Of a DNA stretch of 64,000 bases, positions 1-7,454 are shown one piece after another. Position numbers and translations under genes: made by a program. Source of the stretch: Deltaproteobacteria bacterium (GTDB lineage Bacteria; Myxococcota; Myxococcia; Myxococcales; SZAS-1). Numbering within the stretch: position 1 is the first letter of the stretch; each line of letters starts with the position of its first letter. Under the pieces are notes generated by a model that saw nothing but the letters and a program-made list of their open reading frames with translations, was not told the DNA's origin and did no database searches. Location: contig JAFEBB010000001.1 in NCBI GenBank assembly GCA_018266075.1, positions 1 to 64,000 on the forward strand, written 5' to 3'.

Positions 1-82
1 GCCGAGGTTGGCTGCATCGCGTTGATTACAGTTGCTCCTACATCCACCACGCTCTGTAACAACTTGGTTATAGACGAGGTGC

Positions 83-1189
83 CTAGATCCCGCGCATCGT
101 CTCCGCCATAAGCCAGTCGCACACCGCGCGGATGTCGTTGTTCGACTTCTCGTACACCTCGATCTGCCGGTGCGCGCTGGTGCCCCCGCGGGCAATCTCG
201 CGGATGACCTCCATGTGCTTGCCGGTGCCGAAGATGTCGGTGGCTTCCTTCACGAAGTCGATGAGCTCGTCGATCAGCCCGGCAAATGGCTTCTCTTCCT
301 GGATGCCGAAGTCGATCATCTTCGCTTCGGTGCCGTAGCGGATCGCGCGCCACTTGTTCTCGTCGATCAGCGCGCGCGCATACGTCCGCCAAGCGGTGTT
401 GCGCCGGTACATCAGGTAGAGCTTGGCCATCAGCGCCTGGATCAACGCGACGACCGCGATCGTGTGATCCATGTTGGTGGGCATGTCGCAGATGCGCACT
501 TCCACGGTGTCGAAGAGGTAGTGCGGCCGCACGTCCCACCAGAGCTTCTTGCCGTTGTCCATGCAGCCGGTCTTGATGAGCGTGTTCACGAAGCGCTCGA
601 GCTGCTCCACGCTCTCGAACTCGTCGGGGATGCCCGTGCGCGGGAAGCGCTTGAAGATCTGGCAGCGCATGCTCTTGAGGCCGGTGTTTCGGCCCATCCA
701 GAACGGCGAGCTGCACGTCAGCGCGAGCAGGTGCGGCAGGAAGTAGCGGATCTGGTTGGCCATGGCCAACGCCACCTGCTTCTCCTTGATGCCTACGTGC
801 ACGTGCAGACCGAAGATGAGGTTCGCGCGCGCCATGTCCTGCATGTCGTGGACGATGTTGTGGTACCGCGCGTGGTCGGTGATGTCCTGCTGCTTCCAGT
901 CGGCGAAGGGGTGCGTGGAAGCGGCCATGATGCGCAGGCCGCCCTTGCGCGCGAGCTTGTCGAGCTCGCCGCGCATCTCGCAGAGCTCGCTGCGCACCGC
1001 GCCCACGTCCTTACAAATCGTGGTCCCCACTTCGACCATGGACTGGTGCATCTCCGGGCGCACGCGCTCGCGGAGCACGCTCTTGCCGTCCTCGATGAGC
1101 CGCGACACGTAGCTGCGCAGGTCGCGGCTCTCGGGGTGGACGATCTGGTACTCCTCCTCGACGCCGAGCGTGAACTGTCCGTCGATCAT
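83..1189 (-). CDS. GCS2-family carboxylate-amine ligase (YbdK-like)
   Basis: The 368-residue product belongs to the glutamate-cysteine ligase type 2 family, whose members form an amide bond between a glutamate-type carboxylate and an amine using ATP. The N-terminus has the family signature GVEEEYQIV (residues 9-17), the metal/ATP-binding acidic cluster, followed by HVHVG near residue 128 and a basic RPHYLFDTVEVRICD stretch near 221-235. Length matches YbdK-like enzymes. It is the last gene of a minus-strand operon behind an ATP-grasp gene (15-bp gap) and a class I amidotransferase. That company suggests a peptide-like or amidated small-molecule pathway rather than glutathione synthesis. The true substrate cannot be read from sequence. 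Confidence 0.9.
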   Translation of the reverse strand: MIDGQFTLGVEEEYQIVHPESRDLRSYVSRLIEDGKSVLRERVRPEMHQSMVEVGTTICKDVGAVRSELCEMRGELDKLARKGGLRIMAASTHPFADWKQQDITDHARYHNIVHDMQDMARANLIFGLHVHVGIKEKQVALAMANQIRYFLPHLLALTCSSPFWMGRNTGLKSMRCQIFKRFPRTGIPDEFESVEQLERFVNTLIKTGCMDNGKKLWWDVRPHYLFDTVEVRICDMPTNMDHTIAVVALIQALMAKLYLMYRRNTAWRTYARALIDENKWRAIRYGTEAKMIDFGIQEEKPFAGLIDELIDFVKEATDIFGTGKHMEVIREIARGGTSAHRQIEVYEKSNNDIRAVCDWLMAETMRGI

Positions 1190-1204
1190 GATGGTCCCCT
1201 TGGC

Positions 1205-2191
1205 CTAGCCGGCCTTGGCCACGCCGCCGTTGGTGATCTCGCACCAACCCGCGGGGCGCGCCTTGGGCTTATCGAGGTAGTTGCGGAACGGGTAGCCGCC
1301 GTACGGCTTGCGGCCCTCGCGCGCGATCTTGATGGCGAACTTGGCCATCTGGTCGACGACGATGTGGAAGTGCTTGGGCAGGATGGAGTTGATGTCCATG
1401 TCCGGCGCCGGGTTGGTGAAGTCGATGGCGTAGGGCACGCCGTCCTTGCAGGCGAACTCCACCGAGTTCATGTCGTAGCCCAGCGCGTGGTTGAGCGCCC
1501 AGGCGCCGTCGAGGATCTGCTGCTCGAGCTTCTTGGGCAGCCACTGGCCGTCGGTCTCGACGTAGCAGCGGCGCTTGGGGTCGTACTTGATAGGATAAAT
1601 GAACTCTTTACCGATGCAGATGCAGCGCACGTACTCATCGAAGTCGATGAACTGCTGCAGCGTCATCACCAGCGTGGCGCTCTTGTTGTACTCGCGGAAG
1701 AGCTCCTGCATGTTGTTCACGCGGGAGACGTTCTTCCAGCCGCCGCCGTCCGCGGGCTTCAAGATCGCGGGGAAGCCCACGTAGTTGGTGATGCCCTCCC
1801 AGTCGAGCGGGTACTCGAGGTTCCGCAGCGAGCGGTTCGGGTCGATCGACGGGATGTAGCTGTGGCTGGGCAGCATCACCGTCCTCGGCACCTTGACGCC
1901 GAGCTTCGTCGCCAGCGAGTAGCCGAAGAACTTCTCATCGGCGCTCCACCAGAACGGGTCGTTGATGACGTAGGTGCCGGCGAGCGCCGCGGCCTTCATG
2001 TGGAACCGGTAGAACGGCACCTCGTGGCTGAGGCGGTCGACGAGGACGCGATACGGCGACTCGTAGACCTCGCGGGTGCCGCCGAACTTGGCGAGCTCGG
2101 CCTTGAAGCCCGGCGTCTCGTTCACCTTGGCCATGAAGGCCTGGGGGAAGCTCTCCTCCATTCCCACCACGATTCCGATGCGCTCGCTCAC
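1205..2191 (-). CDS. ATP-grasp ligase of an amidoligase operon
   Basis: This 328-residue protein has an ATP-grasp layout. The nucleotide-binding strand and glycine-rich loop are at FPAILKPADGGGWKNV (about residues 139-154), the acidic hinge at DEYVRC (about 187-192), and the C-terminal metal-binding segment at NSVEFACKDG...IDFTNPAPD (about 241-264). ATP-grasp enzymes activate a carboxylate as acyl-phosphate for attack by an amine. The gene sits between a class I glutamine amidotransferase (66 bp upstream) and a GCS2 ligase (15 bp downstream). The three probably act on one metabolite, but the substrate is not inferable. It is not a typical D-Ala-D-Ala or glutathione synthetase by length or motif. 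Confidence 0.85.
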   Translation of the reverse strand: MSERIGIVVGMEESFPQAFMAKVNETPGFKAELAKFGGTREVYESPYRVLVDRLSHEVPFYRFHMKAAALAGTYVINDPFWWSADEKFFGYSLATKLGVKVPRTVMLPSHSYIPSIDPNRSLRNLEYPLDWEGITNYVGFPAILKPADGGGWKNVSRVNNMQELFREYNKSATLVMTLQQFIDFDEYVRCICIGKEFIYPIKYDPKRRCYVETDGQWLPKKLEQQILDGAWALNHALGYDMNSVEFACKDGVPYAIDFTNPAPDMDINSILPKHFHIVVDQMAKFAIKIAREGRKPYGGYPFRNYLDKPKARPAGWCEITNGGVAKAG

Positions 2192-2257
2192 GATGCCTCC
2201 AAAATCCAGGGTGCGTTGCTGTGTCTGGCGGTTCTACGCGGGAATGGCCTTGTGCGC

Positions 2258-3196
2258 CTAGCCGGTGGCTCCCGCGGTGCTGGTTGCCGGGCGTTCGTTG
2301 ATGGCCTCGAACGCCTCCATGCTCTCCTCGGGCATGGCAATGGGCTTGTACCCCCGCACCTCGGCGATCTTGTTGAAGCGCCGGGTGAGCCAGCCGGGAA
2401 TCATGATGGCGAAGGTGCGCGCCAGGCGCGTCGGATCGCCGAGCGACTTCATCATGCGCTCGTACAGCTCGTCGCCGTACGCCATCTTGAAGGCCAGGGC
2501 CTTCTCGGGTCGGCTGATCCAGGCCACCACGCCGGGCTTGTCGGCCTCGGGGTGGAACTGCGTGCCCACGACGCCCGGCGCGAACTGGAACGCGAGCAGC
2601 GCCTCGCCCTTGTCGGTGCGGCCCTCGCGGCTCTCCCGCGCGAGCAGCGAGCCGCCCAGCTTCTGGAGCTTCTTCTCGTCGAGATCCACGGCCTCCCAGC
2701 CGCGGTGCTCGAAGGCGAAGAGCCGATCGCCGAAGGGCTGGAAGACATCGCTCTTCATGCCTTCGGCGGTGACGTACGCCGGCATCAGCCCGAACTTGGT
2801 GGCCACGCGCTCGCGCATGGTGGCCACGCCGAAGTGCAGCACGCAGAGCTCGAAGGAGTGGCACACCGCGAAGACGCTTGGCGCCGTCTGCGGAGACTTC
2901 ACGTTCTTCTCCACGACGGTGTCGAGGAAGGCGCGGTAGTTGTCGGCCCAGGGCTGGTCGTAGCCGTCGTGCGGCGAGCCCGGGCCACCCGAGGAGAGCA
3001 CGAGGTCGGTGTCGCTGGGCGCCACCTCGTCCAGGTTGCGCGGCTGCACGTGGAGGAGCGGCGTCTCCAGGCCGGGATTGGCCTCGCGCGCTTTGGTGGC
3101 GAACGCCTCGAAGAGCCGGCGGAAGCAGCGGACCGCCTCGTTGGGCACCCCGTTGTTCATGTCGACGAGGAGCAAGCGGAGGGGTGCTGGAGCCAT
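2258..3196 (-). CDS. class I glutamine amidotransferase-like protein
   Basis: Counting from the ATG at 3196 the product has 312 residues. It shows the class I GATase triad: nucleophile Cys112 in FAVCHSFELC, and His215/Glu217 in GTQFHPEAD, with the oxyanion SSGGPGSP loop at about 68-75. Such domains hydrolyse glutamine and hand ammonia to a partner synthetase. No synthetase domain is fused, so the ATP-grasp or GCS2 protein encoded next in the operon is the likely partner. An upstream in-frame extension to about 3340 is possible but encodes low-complexity residues and would cross the divergent promoter region, so the internal start was preferred. Confidence 0.85.
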   Translation of the reverse strand: MAPAPLRLLLVDMNNGVPNEAVRCFRRLFEAFATKAREANPGLETPLLHVQPRNLDEVAPSDTDLVLSSGGPGSPHDGYDQPWADNYRAFLDTVVEKNVKSPQTAPSVFAVCHSFELCVLHFGVATMRERVATKFGLMPAYVTAEGMKSDVFQPFGDRLFAFEHRGWEAVDLDEKKLQKLGGSLLARESREGRTDKGEALLAFQFAPGVVGTQFHPEADKPGVVAWISRPEKALAFKMAYGDELYERMMKSLGDPTRLARTFAIMIPGWLTRRFNKIAEVRGYKPIAMPEESMEAFEAINERPATSTAGATG

Positions 3197-3357
3197 GGCG
3201 AGCAGATTGTAGTAGAAGCGGGCCAATACCGCGTAGGCGCGTTTGGGGGCAAGCGCACGCGGCGCCAGGCGGTTCCAGGCCCTGCAGGCAGCTGCCGGCA
3301 ACGCCGGCCTGCTCGGGATGTAGGTCCTGGAACGGTTCAACAGTTCGAAGGAAGCCG

Positions 3358-4527
3358 ATGAGCCAGAATCCCCCGCACCACGTCGATCCCCGCGGCAAGG
3401 AGCCCTTGCCCATCGCCGAGCGCCTCGGCGCCGACGAGCGCTTCACCGGCCGGGGCATCCAGGCCGCCTTCCTCGACTCCGGCTTCTACGCCCACCCGGA
3501 TCTCACCACGCCGCACACGCGCATCCACGCGTACTACGACCTGGTGGGCAACCACAGCGGCGTGGAGCTGCTCAACGAGCACGACGCCTCCAGCTGGCAC
3601 GGGATGATGTCCAGCGTGGTGGCCGCGGGGAACGGCGCGCTCTCGGGCGGCCGGTTCCGCTCGCTGGCGCCGGACCTCGGGCTGGTTCTGGTCAAGGTCG
3701 GCACGCTGCAGCGCGTGCACCACGACGACATCGCCCGCGGCATCGAGTGGGTGCTCCTGAACCGCGCGCGCTACGACATCCGCGTGCTCAACATCTCCTG
3801 CGGCGGCGACTACGAAGCCAGCTACCTCGACGACGTGATGAGCCGCTTCGCCGAGGCCGCCATCCGCGCGGGCATCGTGGTCATCGCCGCGGTGGGAAAC
3901 AACGGCGCGCGGCCGGGCTACATCGTCCCGCCGGCGAGCGTGCCGGCGGTGATCAGCGTGGGCGGCCTCGACGACGCGGGCGATCCGCGCCTGGGCCGCG
4001 TCACCGGCTACCGCAGCTCATACGGCCCCACCATCGACGGCCTGCAGAAGCCCGAGGTGATCACCCTCGCCGACTGGCTGCCGGCGCCGATGCTGCCCGA
4101 CACGCCGACGCAGAAGCAGGCGCGCTTCCTCAAGCGGCTCGACAAGGCCCGCGACAACGAGCTCGCGCAGATCATCGCCGACCACCCGGGCTTGTACCCG
4201 CCCCTCGACGAGGCCCGCGAGCGGCCCGTCTATCTCTTGCGGCAGATCATCGGCGCGGCCCTGCGCGACGGCATGGTCATCGACCAGCACTACAAGATGG
4301 TCGACGGCACCAGCTTCGCCGCGCCCATCGTGACCTCGGTGGTGGCCCAGATGCTCGAGGCGAACCCCGCGCTCACGCCGCGCGAGGTGAAGCGCGTGCT
4401 CATCCAGACCGCAAAGCGCCTGCCCAACCTCGACGTCGACCGCCAGGGCTGGGGCGCCGTTCAGCCCGGCCCCGCCGTGGCCAAGGCGCTCGAGCTCCGT
4501 GAGAAGGCCCTGCCGGCGCGCGGGTAG
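3358..4527 (+). CDS. cytoplasmic subtilisin-like serine protease (S8)
   Basis: The 389-residue product starts at an ATG preceded by GAAGGAAG. It carries the subtilase triad: Asp40 in FLDSGFYAHPDL, His81 in SSWHGMM, Ser319 in DGTSFAAPIV, with oxyanion Asn181 in AAVGNNGA. There is no signal peptide or propeptide, so the enzyme should stay in the cytoplasm. About 70 residues (roughly 240-315), rich in charged helices, are inserted between the oxyanion Asn and the catalytic Ser. The gene is divergent from the amidotransferase/ATP-grasp/GCS2 operon, about 160 bp away. A processing role for that pathway is possible but unproven. Confidence 0.9.
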   Translation: MSQNPPHHVDPRGKEPLPIAERLGADERFTGRGIQAAFLDSGFYAHPDLTTPHTRIHAYYDLVGNHSGVELLNEHDASSWHGMMSSVVAAGNGALSGGRFRSLAPDLGLVLVKVGTLQRVHHDDIARGIEWVLLNRARYDIRVLNISCGGDYEASYLDDVMSRFAEAAIRAGIVVIAAVGNNGARPGYIVPPASVPAVISVGGLDDAGDPRLGRVTGYRSSYGPTIDGLQKPEVITLADWLPAPMLPDTPTQKQARFLKRLDKARDNELAQIIADHPGLYPPLDEARERPVYLLRQIIGAALRDGMVIDQHYKMVDGTSFAAPIVTSVVAQMLEANPALTPREVKRVLIQTAKRLPNLDVDRQGWGAVQPGPAVAKALELREKALPARG

Positions 4528-4544
4528 TCCCAGCGGCCAAGGCG

Positions 4545-5108
4545 CTACTGGCAGAGGCAGCTGTCGTGCGATTCGGCGTAGCTGCAGGAAACGCCCACGC
4601 AGGCCCCGGACACGCAGGCCGACGCCGCGAAAGCGTTGCTGCTGCTGGTACAGGGGCAACAAGTCTGGGCACAGTCGTCGGCGGTGGTGCAGGGCGCGCC
4701 CTGGCCACCCGCTCCGAACGGGTGGTTGGGATCGGTGGTGCAGTCGCCGCCCGCTTGCGCCACGTTGAGGGTATCCGAGCCAAACGAGAGCTGCGCCAGA
4801 TTGTCGTGCGTGGCACTGCAGCCCGTCGAGCCGCTGCTACCGCTCGAGCCTGCCGCTCCCGTGGTCGACGTGCTGGTGCTCGAGCCGCTCGTCGTCGAGG
4901 TCGTCGATGCGGAGGCAGACGCGCCCGTTGTCCCAGTCGCGCCTGTGCTTCCCTGTCCCCCGCCCGTCGGCCCGCCGGAGGTGGCACCCGCGGCCGCGCC
5001 GGTGTCGTTGGGATCGAAGCTCGGCGAGGGCGAGCTGCTACACCCGGCTGCGCCGAGGAACATCGCGACAGAGACAAGCGTCGCAGCCGTGTGGTGTCGC
5101 GGGATCAC
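4545..5108 (-). CDS. lipoprotein with Ser/Thr/Gly-rich stalk and Cys-rich C-terminus
   Basis: With a GTG start at 5108 the product has 187 residues. A signal peptide ends in the lipobox LGAAGC. A low-complexity Gly/Ser/Thr stretch of about 60 residues follows, then a Cys-rich domain of about 80 residues containing pairs such as CTTADDC, CCPC and CLCQ. It lies 50 bp behind the pilX-like gene and is the last gene of pilus cluster 1, so it may be an outer-membrane-anchored partner of the pilus tip or an adhesin. It ends 17 bp from the convergent subtilase. It matches no family I can name. Confidence 0.75.
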   Translation of the reverse strand: MIPRHHTAATLVSVAMFLGAAGCSSSPSPSFDPNDTGAAAGATSGGPTGGGQGSTGATGTTGASASASTTSTTSGSSTSTSTTGAAGSSGSSGSTGCSATHDNLAQLSFGSDTLNVAQAGGDCTTDPNHPFGAGGQGAPCTTADDCAQTCCPCTSSSNAFAASACVSGACVGVSCSYAESHDSCLCQ

Positions 5109-5158
5109 GGACGCCCCTGCAGCACCGAGCGAGGCGCCGCCATGCGGGTGGAGGGTGG

Positions 5159-5770
5159 CTAGTTCACGTTGCCGTTGTTGCTCGCGCCGCCCGTCGACTG
5201 CCCGGAGTACTGGTTTCCAGGCGTGTTGAGGCTGAGGAGCGACTCGGCCGTCATCTTCGAGGTATCGACGAGGCCATTCTCCAGGCGCGGCGTGAGCGTG
5301 CCCGAGATGCACGCCGCCCCCACGATGACGTTCTGATCATTGTCGTGGGCCCAGTTGTTGGCCGCGGGCGGGAGCTCGTCCTGGTTGTCTCGCACGTAGA
5401 TGTACACGTCGAGCTTTCCATCGCCATCGAGGTCGAAGAAGAGCTGGCTGTACGGCGACGTGGTCTGAAGCGCTGTGCTCGTCGGATTTGCGGGCGCCGT
5501 ATTCCAGGTCGAGGGGACCGGGTTGTAGTGAGAAGGGTCGGCCAGATAGGTGTTCCAGCTCGCCACGTTGTTCGCGAAGAATGCGCGCGCGAGCTGAAGG
5601 CCTGCCTCCGCGCAGTCGACCCGGGCGAGCTCGCGCGTTTGGCGAGAGGCCCGCTCGCGCTGTCCCGAGGCGTAGAGGTACAGCGAGCTCACCGCCAGGA
5701 GCAACACGGCGGAAACGCCAATGGCCACCAGGAGGGCCGAGCCCCGCTCTGCCTTTCTCACCTTCATCAC
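5159..5770 (-). CDS. PilX-like minor pilin, pilus cluster 1
   Basis: The 203-residue product has a short basic leader, the sequence ERGSALLVAIG and a single N-terminal hydrophobic helix (about residues 10-33). That is the PilX arrangement, which replaces the GFTLIE cleavage motif of ordinary prepilins. The C-terminal part is polar and Asn/Ser/Thr-rich with an acidic DLDGDGKLD stretch (about 113-121) that could bind calcium. Its start overlaps the stop of the pilW-like gene by 4 bp. In type IV pilus systems PilX forms part of the tip-priming complex with PilV, PilW, FimU and PilY1. Confidence 0.8.
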   Translation of the reverse strand: MMKVRKAERGSALLVAIGVSAVLLLAVSSLYLYASGQRERASRQTRELARVDCAEAGLQLARAFFANNVASWNTYLADPSHYNPVPSTWNTAPANPTSTALQTTSPYSQLFFDLDGDGKLDVYIYVRDNQDELPPAANNWAHDNDQNVIVGAACISGTLTPRLENGLVDTSKMTAESLLSLNTPGNQYSGQSTGGASNNGNVN

Positions 5771-6891
5771 AGGCTCCCGGGGTTCACGTTCGGCAGCTCA
5801 ATGGTGCGCGTGTACATGACGTGGCGGTAGCCGTCGGGGGCGGGCTGGGTGGCGTAATGGTTCTCAATCATGATCGGCTGGGTGACCGTGCTCAGCACCG
5901 GGTGGCTGTGCTCGTCGAGGATGGGGCCCGCGCTGCGAACGCCCACGCTCACCCGGACCGCTCTCAGGGGCACGGGAACGCCGCTCGCGGCCGTGACCTG
6001 AGGGCTCAAGCCGTCCACCCAGGTGAAGTTCGCGGGATTGCCGGTCCCCGAAGTATCGAGCGCGTACTTGACCTGAAGATCTTCGACGAACTGCTGAACC
6101 AGGGTTCCCGTGTCCGCATCCTGAAAGGGACGCCCGACCGTTGGGTACGGCCCGTTGGGATAGGTCCCCGCCGGCGCGGTTCCGCTCAGCACGCCTCGCG
6201 ACTTGTACAGGCCGGGCACGCCGCTCGCGTCGTTCTTGACGAAGTAGTGCCAGACCTGCGCCCCGTACACCATGTCGCCCACCTGGAAGCCGCCGTGCTC
6301 GGGTGAATCGGAGATGCCGCTGGACGACTCGGCGTACCCGATGGTCGTTCCGGAGATTGTGATGTTCGAGAGCAGCGCCGCCTTGTCCATGTTGCTCAGG
6401 AGCAAGGTGTCGCCGGCGGTGAAGCTCCCGGTGCAGATGACGTTGATTGCGCCGGTGCCGAAGTTGGTCACGGTTGCGGCCGCTCCGGGGTCCTTGCAGC
6501 TCTCCCGCAGTGTATTCGGGTGGGCGCCAATGACCCACAGGTCATCGGTGGCCTGGGCTGCCGACAGGGGAGAGGCCGAGCCATGAAGGCCGTAGCCTGC
6601 TCCGGTGGTTCCGTCCATGCCGAAGACAGGCATGTACAGCTGTGGCGAGCTGTCGGCGAGCCCGAGGATGTAGACCCCCTGCCCTGCGCCGTGCCCGGCG
6701 CCCAGCAGGGCCTTCACGATGTCGCTCATGGCCAGGCGGGCATCGTCGGAGGTTTCGATTCGCTGATCGGCGTTTCTCGTCAACGTCGCACCGGTCACCA
6801 TCAGCGACGAGGCGATGACCACCGCCACGATCATGATGGTGGCCGCAATCATCAGCTCGATGAGCGTGAAGCCTCGCTGGCGGCGGCTCAT
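5767..6891 (-). CDS. PilW-like minor prepilin, pilus cluster 1
   Basis: The 374-residue product begins with a leader ending in the prepilin peptidase site RG|FTLIE (Gly7/Phe8), followed by a hydrophobic helix to about residue 31. Size and the long polar C-terminal domain fit PilW minor pilins, which help prime pilus assembly and present PilY1 at the tip. The start overlaps the preceding pilV-like stop by 4 bp (ATGA) and the stop overlaps the pilX-like start by 4 bp, so translation is probably coupled along the operon. Confidence 0.85.
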   Translation of the reverse strand: MSRRQRGFTLIELMIAATIMIVAVVIASSLMVTGATLTRNADQRIETSDDARLAMSDIVKALLGAGHGAGQGVYILGLADSSPQLYMPVFGMDGTTGAGYGLHGSASPLSAAQATDDLWVIGAHPNTLRESCKDPGAAATVTNFGTGAINVICTGSFTAGDTLLLSNMDKAALLSNITISGTTIGYAESSSGISDSPEHGGFQVGDMVYGAQVWHYFVKNDASGVPGLYKSRGVLSGTAPAGTYPNGPYPTVGRPFQDADTGTLVQQFVEDLQVKYALDTSGTGNPANFTWVDGLSPQVTAASGVPVPLRAVRVSVGVRSAGPILDEHSHPVLSTVTQPIMIENHYATQPAPDGYRHVMYTRTIELPNVNPGSL

Positions 6892-7454
6892 TGCACCACC
6901 ACCATGCGCTCGACCACGGCATACAGCGAGGGATTGCTCGGCGGCGACGGGTCGCCGCCGCGGATCACGCGGGTCCAGAGGGTGTACGGCGTCCCGGAGG
7001 GCGGCGTGGAGCCGTCGGGGAGCGTGGTGATGAGCGCAATCTCCCGGCAGAACGTCCCATTGGGGAGCGACGAGGAGCCGCAGTTGGTCGCGCCATTTCC
7101 GCTCGCAGGAACGATGATGCCGTCCTCGCTGACGGAGAAGAACGCCCCCTGGGGATCGAGCTGCCAGGGGGAGGCGCCCAGCGCCTTGCTCGCGGGCCCA
7201 CCCGCGGGGAAGCCTTGCGGCGTTCCAAAGATCGTCGGGGTGGTGGTGAGGGTGGTCTTGTCGGTCATCATGAGGAGCTGCGTGCGCTGCTCCGCCAGGG
7301 CGGCCTTGAACTGCCTGAGCTGGCCGTCATGAAGATCGTGCGAGGCGGCCATCAGGCCCGAGAGGGCTGCCAGACCTCCAACGGCCAGGATGACCATTGC
7401 GATCATCACCTCGATCAGCGTGAAGCCTCGGTCCTGAGAGATGGGCGAGCTCAC
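6888..7454 (-). CDS. PilV-like minor prepilin, pilus cluster 1
   Basis: The 188-residue product has the prepilin cleavage motif RG|FTLIEVMIAM near its N-terminus and one hydrophobic helix (about 10-31) followed by a compact polar domain. This matches PilV/GspI-type minor pseudopilins. It overlaps the pilY1-like stop by 4 bp upstream and the pilW-like start by 4 bp downstream. Unlike cluster 2, this cluster has no FimT/GspH-type gene. Confidence 0.85.
   Translation of the reverse strand: MSSPISQDRGFTLIEVMIAMVILAVGGLAALSGLMAASHDLHDGQLRQFKAALAEQRTQLLMMTDKTTLTTTPTIFGTPQGFPAGGPASKALGASPWQLDPQGAFFSVSEDGIIVPASGNGATNCGSSSLPNGTFCREIALITTLPDGSTPPSGTPYTLWTRVIRGGDPSPPSNPSLYAVVERMVVVQ

Noticed and set aside
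1-82. Left-edge sequence before the GCS2 stop
   Set aside because: Looked for an RNA gene, terminator or repeat; nothing convincing in 82 bp.
170-3361. A 1063-residue plus-strand open frame covering the amidotransferase operon
   Set aside because: It is the complement of three well-supported genes, has Ala/Val/Leu/Arg/His-rich composition without any domain, and arises from high third-position GC.
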